Part shown: positions 8,913-17,682 of the stretch, in pieces | How the letters are laid out: every line of letters begins with the position of its first letter | Numbering within the stretch: position 1 is the first letter of the stretch | Source of the DNA: Pantoea sp. Lij88 | Lineage (GTDB): Bacteria > Pseudomonadota > Gammaproteobacteria > Enterobacterales > Enterobacteriaceae | Direction: 5' to 3' | NCBI RefSeq assembly: GCF_030062155.1 | Contig: NZ_CP118268.1 | Coordinates: 1-64,000, forward strand | Length of the DNA stretch: 64,000 nt | Position numbers and translations under genes: made by a program | The notes under the pieces: model-generated | Told to the model about the DNA's origin: nothing | What the model saw: only the letters and a program-made list of their open reading frames with translations | Database searches by the model: none

Positions 8913-9596
8913 ATGAGTAGCTTTTTACATAGACAGCAGAATATTGATATTTTTTCGACAACGCTGGATATTATTCGCCGTGATGACGAAACGGCTGAAG
9001 AGGCACGGCGTTATATTGCCAGTATTTATAACAAAAACTATGGTGCGAATATTAAGCCTGATCCTGACATTATTATCGCCAGTCGTAATAAAGAGACTTC
9101 AGCATTAATTGCCTGTACCGGAATTTCCTTTGTAACGCATGCACAACCTCTTTTTTCGGAGCGATATCTTTCCGCCCCGCTGGATGAAACTATCCTGCAA
9201 AGAACCGGCCAAAAACTGTCTCGTCATCAGGTGGTTGAGATTGGTTCTCTCGCGTCCGATAACCCTAACGCAGCTGCCGACTTAATTCGTTTGATGCCGA
9301 TTATTGCCTGGTTTATGGGAAGTAAGGCAATTCTCTGCACTTCTACACGCCGCCTGAGAAAATTACTGGCTTTTCATGAGGTGCCTTTTTGCATGTTGAG
9401 CGAAGCATCGCCGGAAAAACTTTCGCCAGAAATGCGCGCAGCCTGGGGAAGCTATTATGACCAGACGCCCCAGACCGGCGTTATTTTGCTCGAACAGTGC
9501 GGTCATCTGTTTAATCACTTCTGCGGCCGTCTGGTTTTCTCGGAATTTGAACATATCTCACGCTCCACGCTTTCTTCCGCGCAGGTGGCAGCATGA
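8913..9596 (+). CDS. Thermostable haemolysin-family (GNAT-like) protein
   Basis: This 227-residue protein resembles the thermostable haemolysin family (T_hemolysin), which is structurally related to GNAT acyltransferases and acyl-homoserine-lactone synthases. The region from VVEIGSLASDNPNAAADLIR to MGSKAILCTSTRRLRKLL fits the conserved core. In this setting a role as an acyl or aminoacyl transferase acting on the adenylated substrate is more likely than haemolysis, but that is inference. It is the first gene of the operon. Its stop overlaps the next ATG (ATGA). Confidence 0.7.
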   Translation: MSSFLHRQQNIDIFSTTLDIIRRDDETAEEARRYIASIYNKNYGANIKPDPDIIIASRNKETSALIACTGISFVTHAQPLFSERYLSAPLDETILQRTGQKLSRHQVVEIGSLASDNPNAAADLIRLMPIIAWFMGSKAILCTSTRRLRKLLAFHEVPFCMLSEASPEKLSPEMRAAWGSYYDQTPQTGVILLEQCGHLFNHFCGRLVFSEFEHISRSTLSSAQVAA

Positions 9597-11158
9597 ATAT
9601 TATTAATGAATTCATCTCACAGGCGCAGCGCCATCCGCATGCCGCGGCGATAATTCGGTTACGGCAGAGAGATGACGGCCAATTTGAAGAAGAGGTGTGC
9701 TGCACCTACCGTAGTCTGCTTGAGGAGGCGCGCCAGCTTGCCGCCCATCTGCAGGTTGAAGCAGGCGAGCATACACAGGTCGGTTTGGTGATGGGCAATA
9801 CGCCGGAATGGGTGCTGGCGGATATCGCGCTGCTGCTGGCAGATCTGGTCGAAGTACCGGTACCGCTGGCGTTTTCCGGGGAACAGGCCGCCTTTCTGCT
9901 TCAGAACTGTCAGGTTGTGCTGACCGATACGACAGGCGCACAGCGTCTGAGTGAGTGGCAGGCTGGTGGGCTGACGCTTCAGTCGGTGATCAGGCCGTTA
10001 ACGCTGGGTGAAACGCCGCACTATGCTGCATCTGTTGCCCATCAGCCAGCCGACACCACGCAGGATGGTGTGATTAAAATCATTCACACTTCGGGAACCA
10101 CCTCCCAACCTAAAGGAGTAATGATCCGCCGACACGGTCTGGATGCGTTGGTCGACTCACTCTGGCAATGCGCCCTCCCCGATGACTACCAACGCTATCT
10201 GAATCTGGTGCCGCTCAGCCTGTTGATTGAGCAGGTCACTGCTCTCTATATGCCTCTTACTTCCGGAGGCGCGGTGGTGATGCCGTCCGCTGATATGCCG
10301 CCGCTGGGCCACCCTGGTGTAATAGCGGCCCAGCGTCTGGCGCTAATCCGGGCGGCGCGACCCAGCGCAATGACACTGACGCCAGCACTGGTGGAGGCGT
10401 TAGCCGAACATGCCGTCAGTTACGGTGATCATCCTGGCCTGTTGCAGGCTTTGTTTGGGCGGGAAGAGGCTCCGCTGCTGGCAGCGGGCGGCGCGCCGGT
10501 TACTGAAGAAGTGCTTCAGGTGCTTAACGCTCACGGCATTCCGGTCTATCAGGGATATGGCCTGAGTGAAAACAGCTCGGTTGCCACCTGGAACTCGCGC
10601 GGTGCCAACCGTATTGGCACCGTGGGAAAACCGCTTTCACATGTTGAAGTGAAAATTGCTGAAGATGGCGAACTCTGCCTGCGCAGCAGCTCACTGTTTG
10701 CCGGTTACTCCAGCGAAGATCCCAGCAGTTGCGCGATTGACGATGAGGGATGGCTGCACACTGGCGATCTGGCCACGCAGGATGTGGATGGGTTTATTTC
10801 CATCGTCGGGCGCAAGAAAACACTCATCATCACCGCTAACGGCCGCAACATCTCCCCTGAGTGGCTTGAAAGTGCGTACCGCACCGTTCCTGGTGTGCAG
10901 CAGGTCATTGTTTACGGTGACAGGCAGGAGTTTCTCGGTGGTCTTTTTGTGGTGGAGGATATACGGCAGGCACCTGCTATTCGCCAGGCGATCGCTGCCT
11001 ATGCGCGTGAACACCTCAACGAAATTGAATTTATCCCTGAGCCATTACTGGTGCCGCATAGTGCGGAGATCATGGAGCGCCTGTTTACCGTCACCGGACG
11101 ACCGCGTCGCCACGCCATTAACGCTTTCTTAGCCCAACATGAGACTTTGACTGCATGA
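9593..11158 (+). CDS. AMP-binding (ANL-family) acyl-adenylating enzyme
   Basis: This 521-residue adenylate-forming enzyme is similar to long-chain acyl-CoA synthetases. The P-loop HTSGTTSQPKGV covers about residues 165-176. YQGYGLSEN is the A5 motif, and LHTGDL with GRKKTLIITANGRNISP forms the A7/A8 hinge region. At the C-terminus the position where the A10 lysine is expected reads TGRPRR, so that lysine seems replaced. The enzyme probably activates a carboxylic acid for the pathway. It overlaps its neighbours on both sides by four bases, so co-translation is likely. Confidence 0.85.
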   Translation: MNIINEFISQAQRHPHAAAIIRLRQRDDGQFEEEVCCTYRSLLEEARQLAAHLQVEAGEHTQVGLVMGNTPEWVLADIALLLADLVEVPVPLAFSGEQAAFLLQNCQVVLTDTTGAQRLSEWQAGGLTLQSVIRPLTLGETPHYAASVAHQPADTTQDGVIKIIHTSGTTSQPKGVMIRRHGLDALVDSLWQCALPDDYQRYLNLVPLSLLIEQVTALYMPLTSGGAVVMPSADMPPLGHPGVIAAQRLALIRAARPSAMTLTPALVEALAEHAVSYGDHPGLLQALFGREEAPLLAAGGAPVTEEVLQVLNAHGIPVYQGYGLSENSSVATWNSRGANRIGTVGKPLSHVEVKIAEDGELCLRSSSLFAGYSSEDPSSCAIDDEGWLHTGDLATQDVDGFISIVGRKKTLIITANGRNISPEWLESAYRTVPGVQQVIVYGDRQEFLGGLFVVEDIRQAPAIRQAIAAYAREHLNEIEFIPEPLLVPHSAEIMERLFTVTGRPRRHAINAFLAQHETLTA

Positions 11159-12063
11159 ATTTTCGTGAAACTGCCCATACCCGCGTCGGCGGTCTGATAG
11201 TCACCTCGCTGAATGAAGGCGACGTAAACCTGTTATCGAAAACCTACCTGCTGACGCAACTGGCGGAGCATGGCTATCTGGTGCTACGTGGCTATAACCA
11301 CAGCATTGACCACTTTTCTCAATTAGTTCGTCAGTCAAGCGGCCGTATTAGTCTCGATCCGGCGCGCAGTTTCAGCGGCGATACCGCGCAGAAAGTCGAT
11401 GCGGGTTTTGATAAGGTCGGCCTGCACTGTGAAAACGGCAACAGCCCCTTCTGGCCCGATCTCTGCTGGTTTTACTGCCAGCACGCACCGACACAGGGTT
11501 CGCAGACCACGGTATGTGATGGCAAGCTGGTTTATGAGCACCTCAGCCCGGCGGCGCGAAGAGCATTTAGCGCGCAGGAGATTGTGTATACACGACGTGT
11601 AGAAGAACAGAAGTGGAAAACCTATGCGTTTTACGCACTGGCCTCGCAGGAAAATGCCCCGGAAAGCCTTGCGGAAACCACACTGGATCACCTGCTGTCG
11701 CTGACCGCCGGATCAGCCAGCACCCGCATCACCCTCAACGACGATGGCTCGATTCACTATGCGTTCCAGACTCCAGCAATAAGGGCCAGCCGCCTGAACC
11801 CGGCTGCGCGCCACAACTTCGCCAACAGTATTTTCGGTCCGTCGAATAATTATGAGAAGCCGGTAATCACTTTCGCCAATGGTGATGATATTCCCGCCGA
11901 ACTGTTGGCTGAAGCAGATGCCGTCTGCGATCGCTTTACCTTTGATATCGGCTGGCAGCATGGCGATATCGTGCTGATCGATAACACCCGGGTGATGCAC
12001 GGCCGCCGTCGCATCGAAGACAAAGCCCGCACTATTTTTAACGCTCTCTCTTACCTGGCCTGA
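11155..12063 (+). CDS. TauD/TfdA-family Fe(II)-dependent oxygenase
   Basis: This 302-residue protein belongs to the TauD/TfdA (Fe(II)/2-oxoglutarate) superfamily. The first metal motif reads H91-C-E93, so Glu replaces the more usual Asp of HxD. The distal histidine is H282 in NTRVMHGRRR, and the expected arginine follows ten residues later (R292). GDIVLIDN is the conserved strand. Such enzymes hydroxylate, desaturate or cyclise small molecules, and relatives make isonitriles. The substrate here is unknown. Its ATG overlaps the stop of the adenylating enzyme. Confidence 0.85.
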   Translation: MNFRETAHTRVGGLIVTSLNEGDVNLLSKTYLLTQLAEHGYLVLRGYNHSIDHFSQLVRQSSGRISLDPARSFSGDTAQKVDAGFDKVGLHCENGNSPFWPDLCWFYCQHAPTQGSQTTVCDGKLVYEHLSPAARRAFSAQEIVYTRRVEEQKWKTYAFYALASQENAPESLAETTLDHLLSLTAGSASTRITLNDDGSIHYAFQTPAIRASRLNPAARHNFANSIFGPSNNYEKPVITFANGDDIPAELLAEADAVCDRFTFDIGWQHGDIVLIDNTRVMHGRRRIEDKARTIFNALSYLA

Positions 12064-12074
12064 CGGAATGCATC

Positions 12075-12974
12075 ATGACTGATTTCAAAAGTATCAACCA
12101 ATACGCGCATCTTAATTATTTGCACCCCAATCGCATGCCATGGGAGCAGGCCGCTAACGACAGAGAGCTGGATTTTCTGTCGCGGGCGCTGGTTGGTGAA
12201 GCGGGCCAGGAAGATAAGGCAGTTGCTTATCTCTATAAAGAGCTGGCGCAACTGGCGGAAATAGAGATGCACGTCGCCACAGTGATGACACGCATCCTGT
12301 GCGAACTTCAGGCGGAATCGACACCGTTTAAAGCGGGCGACGGACTCTATCATGCTGTCTCCTGCTTCGCCTCGGAGGAGATCAATCACGCCAACAGCTT
12401 CTATCAATATGTGCGTCATCTGTCAGGACGCGATATCAAACTGGAGAACAACCTGTTCGCGGATCGTGTGGCGCTCTACAACGATAATGACGCGCCGCTG
12501 ATCAAGCTGGCAGCACTCTGTTCCACCGCCTATGTAGGCGAGTCGATCATTACGGTATTTGAGCGTCGCCTGAAGGTGCTGGATCCGATGCAGCGCAGCT
12601 TCCTCACGCAACTGCTGCATTTCCACGGCCTGGACGAAGCGCGCCATATCCAGTGTGATCATGCCATCTTCGAGCAGATAATCCCCACCTTTAGCGCGGC
12701 GGAAAACCGGCGTATGCATCAGCTGGTGCAGGAGACGGAAGCACTGAACACGCAACTGGCAATCGCCAGTGCAGAAACAGTGAAAGCGGCGTTCGATCTC
12801 GACTATACCGAAGGCAATATCGCTGCCCGGACACAGCTGGACATGACACTGCGTTTTCGCGAGATCGTGCAGTCTGGTGACTCGATCCGTAATGTCGACG
12901 ACTATATGGACCAGGAAACGGCAGCCATTGTGCAGCAGTTTTCTCAGGCCTCGCGCGTGCACACCGCCTGGTAA
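12075..12974 (+). CDS. AurF-like diiron oxygenase (putative N-oxygenase)
   Basis: This 299-residue helical protein has the carboxylate/histidine pattern of AurF-type diiron N-oxygenases. It shows Glu62 or Glu64, E102-x2-H105 in SEEINH, E156 in VGES, and H184-x3-E188-x2-H191 in HGLDEARH. Family members turn amines into hydroxylamine, nitroso or nitro groups, and some act in diazeniumdiolate or azoxy pathways. The gene starts 12 bp after the dioxygenase and is 10 bp before the MFS gene. The precise reaction is not predictable from sequence alone. Confidence 0.82.
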   Translation: MTDFKSINQYAHLNYLHPNRMPWEQAANDRELDFLSRALVGEAGQEDKAVAYLYKELAQLAEIEMHVATVMTRILCELQAESTPFKAGDGLYHAVSCFASEEINHANSFYQYVRHLSGRDIKLENNLFADRVALYNDNDAPLIKLAALCSTAYVGESIITVFERRLKVLDPMQRSFLTQLLHFHGLDEARHIQCDHAIFEQIIPTFSAAENRRMHQLVQETEALNTQLAIASAETVKAAFDLDYTEGNIAARTQLDMTLRFREIVQSGDSIRNVDDYMDQETAAIVQQFSQASRVHTAW

Positions 12975-12983
12975 GGAGAGAAA

Positions 12984-14348
12984 ATGAAAGAGACCACCTT
13001 AGCGCCCGCCGCAGCGCTGCCTAAAAAAAACAATGTCGGTGTGATGGCGGTGATCGTCGCACTGTTTCTTGCCGCAGTGGACAGCACTATCGTCAGTACG
13101 GTACTGCCGACTATCAGCCAGCAGTTAGGCCATCCGACACTCTGGCCCTGGGTGATGTCCGCCTTTTTACTGCCAGTGGCGCTGGTGGCACCACTGGCCG
13201 GAGCGTGCGGTGACCGGTTTGGCGTCTCCTCCACATTAAAGGCATGCCTGCTGATATTCCTCTGTGCCTCCGCGTTGGCGGCGGTCAGCACCACCATGCC
13301 AATACTGATTCTGGCGAGGGCGCTTCAGGGCATCGGCGCTGGTGGGATTATTGTGCTTTCCTATTCGCTGCTGGCGGCGCTGTTCGACGCCGAACGGCGC
13401 GGTAAGATGCAGGGAATGCTGAGCGGCGTCTGGGGCCTCTCCGCCATCGTTGGTCCGCTGCTGGGCAGCGTTCTTGATGCGACGTTCGGCTGGCGGGCAA
13501 TATTCTGGCTGAATATCCCACTTGGTCTGCTGGCGCTACTGCTGCTGTTTATAACGCCGGCAGTCAGTAAAGGAGCGGGCAAGGCGTGTCTGGATCTTCC
13601 TGCGCAGGGGGCGTTGATAGTCGCCACGTGCTGCCTGCTGCTTCTGACGGCGCGGCCGGAAAGCGGCGACGCCCTCATAGCGATGCTGGCTGTGGGCTTA
13701 ATCGCGGGGTTGCTGGCACTTATCGCCCGCGTACGGTATCAGCCGGAGAGTAGCCCGATCCCCCTGCCATTTTTTCAGCGGCGCACACTGTTTCCGGTTA
13801 TCGTGCTGGTGCTGCTTTCCAGTGCCGCGCTTTATGCCTCTGTTACGCTGCTTCCGCTGGCACTCAGCCAGCAGCCGACGGCTGTCCCGACTGGCCTGCT
13901 GGTAATGCTGGCTGCGCTGGGCTGGGTCGTGGGTGCGGCGATATGCGGCGCCAGGCTGGCGTTAGCTGGCTATCGGCGCATGGCGGCCGCTGGCATGCTG
14001 ATGCTGGCTATCGGTGGTCTGCTGATGGCATGGGCCATTTCGCAGCAGCAGCCGTGGCTGATGGCGACGTCGCTGCTGTTGACCGGTCTGGGCATGGGGT
14101 TCACCGCCACCGCTACACTTGTGCTGGCGCAAAACGCTGCGCCGCCGGAACGGCTTGGTACCTGGACCGCGACCGTGCAGTTTTTGCGCAACCTGGGCGC
14201 AGCGCTGGGGGTAAATATTCTGGCAACGATGCAACTGCATCTTAGTGGCCTGCACGCTTTCCCGATTTGCTTTATTATCCTTGGCGCCAGTATGTTGACA
14301 GGGTTGATCTTTACCCTATTATTGCCCCGCGCTTATCCGGCGAAATAG
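12984..14348 (+). CDS. MFS drug/metabolite exporter, DHA2-like
   Basis: This 454-residue integral membrane protein has a DSTIVSTVLPTI motif in helix 1 and a GDRFG loop after helix 2, typical of DHA2-type drug:H+ antiporters. A helix-5 segment SAIVGPLLGSVL fits motif C of exporters. A GGAGAG ribosome-binding site lies directly upstream. It probably exports the product of the preceding genes and may confer self-resistance. Confidence 0.87.
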   Translation: MKETTLAPAAALPKKNNVGVMAVIVALFLAAVDSTIVSTVLPTISQQLGHPTLWPWVMSAFLLPVALVAPLAGACGDRFGVSSTLKACLLIFLCASALAAVSTTMPILILARALQGIGAGGIIVLSYSLLAALFDAERRGKMQGMLSGVWGLSAIVGPLLGSVLDATFGWRAIFWLNIPLGLLALLLLFITPAVSKGAGKACLDLPAQGALIVATCCLLLLTARPESGDALIAMLAVGLIAGLLALIARVRYQPESSPIPLPFFQRRTLFPVIVLVLLSSAALYASVTLLPLALSQQPTAVPTGLLVMLAALGWVVGAAICGARLALAGYRRMAAAGMLMLAIGGLLMAWAISQQQPWLMATSLLLTGLGMGFTATATLVLAQNAAPPERLGTWTATVQFLRNLGAALGVNILATMQLHLSGLHAFPICFIILGASMLTGLIFTLLLPRAYPAK

Positions 14349-14373
14349 CCATAAAACGGAACAAAGGGATACC

Positions 14374-15147
14374 GTGACGTTAAACAACGACGCGCTGATT
14401 ATTGAGCGCGTGCTGGAACAAATCGCAGCGAAGGAGAATGAGCCTCATCGCCATCCGCTCGGCCAGTTTGTGCTGGTAAAACGCGGCGTACTGCACGGGC
14501 ATACGCCTGAGCAGCACTGGCTAATGAAGCCAGGGATGGCGGTCTGGATCCCGCCAGACACCGTTCACTGGGGCGAGGCTTACAGCCGCGTCGATCTGAC
14601 GGTACTCTATATCGCGCCGACGCTTTGCCGCTCCTTCACCTCCCGAGTGAAGCTAATTGATACCTCGTTTTTGATCTCAGCTCTATGCGAGCGGCTTGCC
14701 GACACCCGTGCACCGTTGTCGGAAACACGCCGCAACAGCATGCTGCAGTTGTTATTCGAAGAGATCGAGGAGAAGCCCGACAGCAACCTGACTTTGCCCC
14801 TGCCGCTGGATCTTAGGCTGAAAAAGGTCACTGACAGCCTGATTGCCGATCCCGCGCAGCGTCTGAGTCTGGCGGAATGGGGACACCGCGTCGGCGCCAC
14901 TGAACGCACGCTTGCGCGCCTTTTCCGCAAAGAAACCGGGCTGCGTTTTACTGACTGGCATAACCGCCTGCTGCTGGCGGTGGCCTGGCAGGGGCTAGCG
15001 AATGATGCCTCCAATGAAGAGTTATCAGTGATGCTGGGCTTTTCCTCCGGTGACTCATTCGGCCACTGGTTCAGACGTGTAGCGGATAGCAGTCCAGGTC
15101 AGATACGCAAGCACCTGCAGGATCAGCGCACCAGTGCAACCCAATAA
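14374..15147 (+). CDS. AraC-family transcriptional regulator with cupin sensor domain
   Basis: This is a 257-residue regulator. The N-terminal cupin-like domain shows HRHPLGQFVLVKRG and WIPPDTVHWGEAYS, as in AraC-type activators with a small ligand pocket. The C-terminal 100 residues form the two HTH motifs (LSLAEWGHRVGATERTLARLF and the LGFSSGDSFGHWFRR region). The start is GTG after AAAGGGA. It is encoded within the operon and probably controls it, possibly in response to pathway product. Confidence 0.87.
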   Translation: MTLNNDALIIERVLEQIAAKENEPHRHPLGQFVLVKRGVLHGHTPEQHWLMKPGMAVWIPPDTVHWGEAYSRVDLTVLYIAPTLCRSFTSRVKLIDTSFLISALCERLADTRAPLSETRRNSMLQLLFEEIEEKPDSNLTLPLPLDLRLKKVTDSLIADPAQRLSLAEWGHRVGATERTLARLFRKETGLRFTDWHNRLLLAVAWQGLANDASNEELSVMLGFSSGDSFGHWFRRVADSSPGQIRKHLQDQRTSATQ

Positions 15148-15257
15148 CAGCACAAAACTGTCCGTTTGATTCGATAAGATGTGTTCTGTGAACATTCTTA
15201 GGGCCAACCACCTCCAGTAAAGTAGCGCCTGTCCCTGAACAACTGGAGGAAATTGAA

Positions 15258-15740
15258 TTGAACTATGATGTCATCAAAATATTTCACGCACTGGCGGCGG
15301 TTGCTGCAACTGGCCCGCTGCTCTTCGCCCCCTGGCTCTCCGCACGGCTAAAGATTTGTTGCTCAGAGAATGCCGCGCTGTTGCTGCAGGGCCTGACAGT
15401 GACTGACCGCTTTTATAATATCGCTGGCTGGGCATTGATGCTGAGCGGCATCGGGATGTTCTGGCTCTATGACTGGCACCGTCTTTTTCAGGTCTGGTTT
15501 CTGCTGAGCGTGGCGATTTTCATTATCGATTCACTGGCCGAGAAACGACTGCGGGACCCTGCCATTGCCGCGCTCGTTAAGTTGCATCCTGGCGGCGCGG
15601 AATGGGGCGCTACCGTGGCGCGCTTGCACAAGGCGGTGCTGGCACAGATGATCTGCACTTCTGCCATCCTGATTGTGATGCTCTTGCACAGCCAACTGAA
15701 CATTAACCTGTTAAGCGTCGCGCCATTCCACCAGTACTAA
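15258..15740 (+). CDS. DUF2269-like integral membrane protein
   Basis: This 160-residue protein has about four membrane helices and resembles the DUF2269 family, whose role is unknown. The start is TTG, supported by GGAGGA eight bases upstream; no in-frame ATG gives a better start. It lies 110 bp after the AraC gene on the same strand, so it may be the last gene of the operon or separately transcribed. Confidence 0.7.
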   Translation: MNYDVIKIFHALAAVAATGPLLFAPWLSARLKICCSENAALLLQGLTVTDRFYNIAGWALMLSGIGMFWLYDWHRLFQVWFLLSVAIFIIDSLAEKRLRDPAIAALVKLHPGGAEWGATVARLHKAVLAQMICTSAILIVMLLHSQLNINLLSVAPFHQY

Positions 15741-16247
15741 GCGTAACTGCGTTTCGTTAGCGCATCACTTATTGCGTTAAGCGCTACCGGAACCAGACAG
15801 GCGAAAGGGATGCCGTAGTGAAACTGTGTCTCTAAGGCATCCGGCTCCACTACCGCATCCTCTCACTGGCAAGATGATACACATCGCTGCGCTCACGCTT
15901 ACCGACAGCCACAACGGCGATCACCCGCTGATTGTCGATCACCTGAAAAACCAGGCATAACGCCTCCAGCACTGCTTAACAGGTCTTATCAGTATCAGGA
16001 TGAAAAACTGTTAACCAGCCATCGCATGCTTTGAAAATACGGTATGGGAACGCTGACTTTATTCAGAACGGCAGATGTGGATTGGGGTAACGAAGAACGC
16101 CGAGTCTGATGTGCGTAACGAATGAGCGCTCTTTTCTCTCCCGAAAAGGTCATGACACACGAGGTAATATCTCAAGCCACAGACAGGCTAATACGATTAT
16201 CCTTTTCACCACCGCCTGAATGTGACTTATACCCTATGAGTCACGAA
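15741..16247. other. Gene-poor region with toxin relic
   Basis: About 500 bp without an intact gene lie between the DUF2269 gene and the formaldehyde dehydrogenase-like gene. The only recognisable content is the RelE-like C-terminal remnant at 15850-15975 on the minus strand. Upstream of that remnant the same frame reads plausible residues but is broken by stops. Confidence 0.6.
15850..15975 (-). pseudogene. RelE-type toxin remnant (C-terminal third)
   Basis: Reading the minus strand gives about 41 codons ending in VVAVGKRERSDVYHLASERM and a stop, a clear match to the C-terminus of RelE toxins (AVGKRERSEVY in E. coli RelE). A TAA at 15976-15978 and further stops upstream cut the frame, and no intact N-terminus or relB antitoxin was found. 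This is the relic of a toxin-antitoxin locus. Confidence 0.7.
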
Positions 16248-17381
16248 TCAGGGTTTAAGGATGACTTTTGTCCAGCCATTATCACGATCATCAAAATGCT
16301 TATATCCTTCAGCGGCGTCTGAGAGCGCAAGACGATGCGAGATGATCTGCGCCGGATTGGCTCTGTCCTGATGAATAAGCCTTGCCAGCTGGCGGTTATA
16401 CGCTTTTACGTTGCACTGACCTGTCTTTATTGACTGGCCTTTGAACCAGAAATTACCAAAATCGAAAGGCACTTTACCCTCTTTAGCCAGATCGGTCGCA
16501 CCGCCCGGATCCTGAGGTACAAAAACGCCTACCGCACCAATGCCGCCCGTGGCTTTGGTTGATGCTACAAGGCTGTTCAGTGTGGCGGAGTTATCCTCGT
16601 GGCCATGCTTATTGCAGCATTGGTAGCCCACGCACTCGCAACCGCAATCCGTGCCGCGACCATCGGTTAAATCGAGAATTTTATTTACCGCTTCGTCACC
16701 CACACCGTTGATCGCGACTGCGCCCATCTGTTCGGCTAACGCCAGTCTGTCTGGATGGGTATCGACAACGAACACCTGTGATGCGCCCTTGATAAGGGCT
16801 GAATGCGCCGCCATCAGGCCGACCGGGCCAGCGCCGTAAATGGCAACACTCTCTCCGGGACGTAAGCCTGCCAGCTCAGTAGCATGCCATCCGGTGGGGA
16901 AGATGTCGGAAAGCAAAACGTAGTCTTCTTCCTTCTCGACGGCATCCGGAGGCAGTACCAGACAGTTGAAGTCAGCATAGGGAACGCGAAGTAACTCCGC
17001 CTGTCCACCATCCCAATCACCCATCTCAGCAAAGCCGTAGGCGGCGCCAGCTGTACCAGGGTTGGCCGTCAGACAGTAACCGGTTAACCCTTTCTCGCAA
17101 TTTTCACAGAATCCACAGCCGACATTAAAAGGCAGGCAGACATGATCGCCAACTTTCACTCGCTCAACAGCGCTGCCGACTTCAATCACCTGCCCCAGAT
17201 TCTCATGACCGAAGATGCGACCCTGCTCGAAGCTGGTTCGCCCTTCGTACATATGCAGGTCGGACCCGCAGATATTGGTGGTGGTAATACGGACAAGCAC
17301 ATCGGTCTGGCGAACTATTCTGGGATCCGGAACGTCTTTGACTGAAACGTCAAAAGGTCCGTTATAGACAACTGCTTTCAT
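16248..17381 (-). CDS. Glutathione-independent formaldehyde dehydrogenase-like zinc dehydrogenase
   Basis: This is a 377-residue zinc-dependent medium-chain dehydrogenase. The catalytic zinc motif CGSDLHMYEG and GHENLG are present, as are the structural cysteines in CGFCENCEKGLTGYC. The NAD-binding loop GAGPVGLMA follows. The long insert with CGCECVGYQCCNKHGHE is typical of the Pseudomonas FdhA-type formaldehyde dismutase group. The ATG at 17381, preceded by GAGGAGAAC, was chosen rather than an in-frame start 63 bp upstream without such a site. Confidence 0.87.
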   Translation of the reverse strand: MKAVVYNGPFDVSVKDVPDPRIVRQTDVLVRITTTNICGSDLHMYEGRTSFEQGRIFGHENLGQVIEVGSAVERVKVGDHVCLPFNVGCGFCENCEKGLTGYCLTANPGTAGAAYGFAEMGDWDGGQAELLRVPYADFNCLVLPPDAVEKEEDYVLLSDIFPTGWHATELAGLRPGESVAIYGAGPVGLMAAHSALIKGASQVFVVDTHPDRLALAEQMGAVAINGVGDEAVNKILDLTDGRGTDCGCECVGYQCCNKHGHEDNSATLNSLVASTKATGGIGAVGVFVPQDPGGATDLAKEGKVPFDFGNFWFKGQSIKTGQCNVKAYNRQLARLIHQDRANPAQIISHRLALSDAAEGYKHFDDRDNGWTKVILKP

Positions 17382-17403
17382 AGTGTTCTCCTCACAGGCA
17401 TGA

Positions 17404-17595
17404 TCAGTTTTGAGGGCGGCGACTGCGTGACGCTTTGCTGTCACCGCTCTCTTCGTGATGCTGCTTTTTCAACCACTTTTCGTGATTGAAGGTGTAAGTG
17501 TAGAACAGCTTATGGCGCAGTCTGGCAAAATAAATATCATGTAACGCTATGAAATATAAGCACCGCTTCGCTAAAATCCCATTTTTACTAAACGC
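17404..17595 (-). pseudogene. Startless coding-like stretch upstream of the dehydrogenase
   Basis: On the minus strand 63 sense codons lie between two stops with no ATG, GTG or TTG. The translation has protein-like composition, for example HKLFYTYTFNHEKWLKKQHH, and a basic tail. It may be the end of a decayed gene. I do not recognise a family. It fills most of the gap between the dehydrogenase and the SsuA-like gene. Confidence 0.25.
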
Positions 17596-17682
17596 TCAGC
17601 GGCGTATCAGTACCATTTTGAACTGGCCGATGACAGTCGTCTCAGACGGGACATTCGTGGATAAAAAGCCGCCCGCCTGTGG

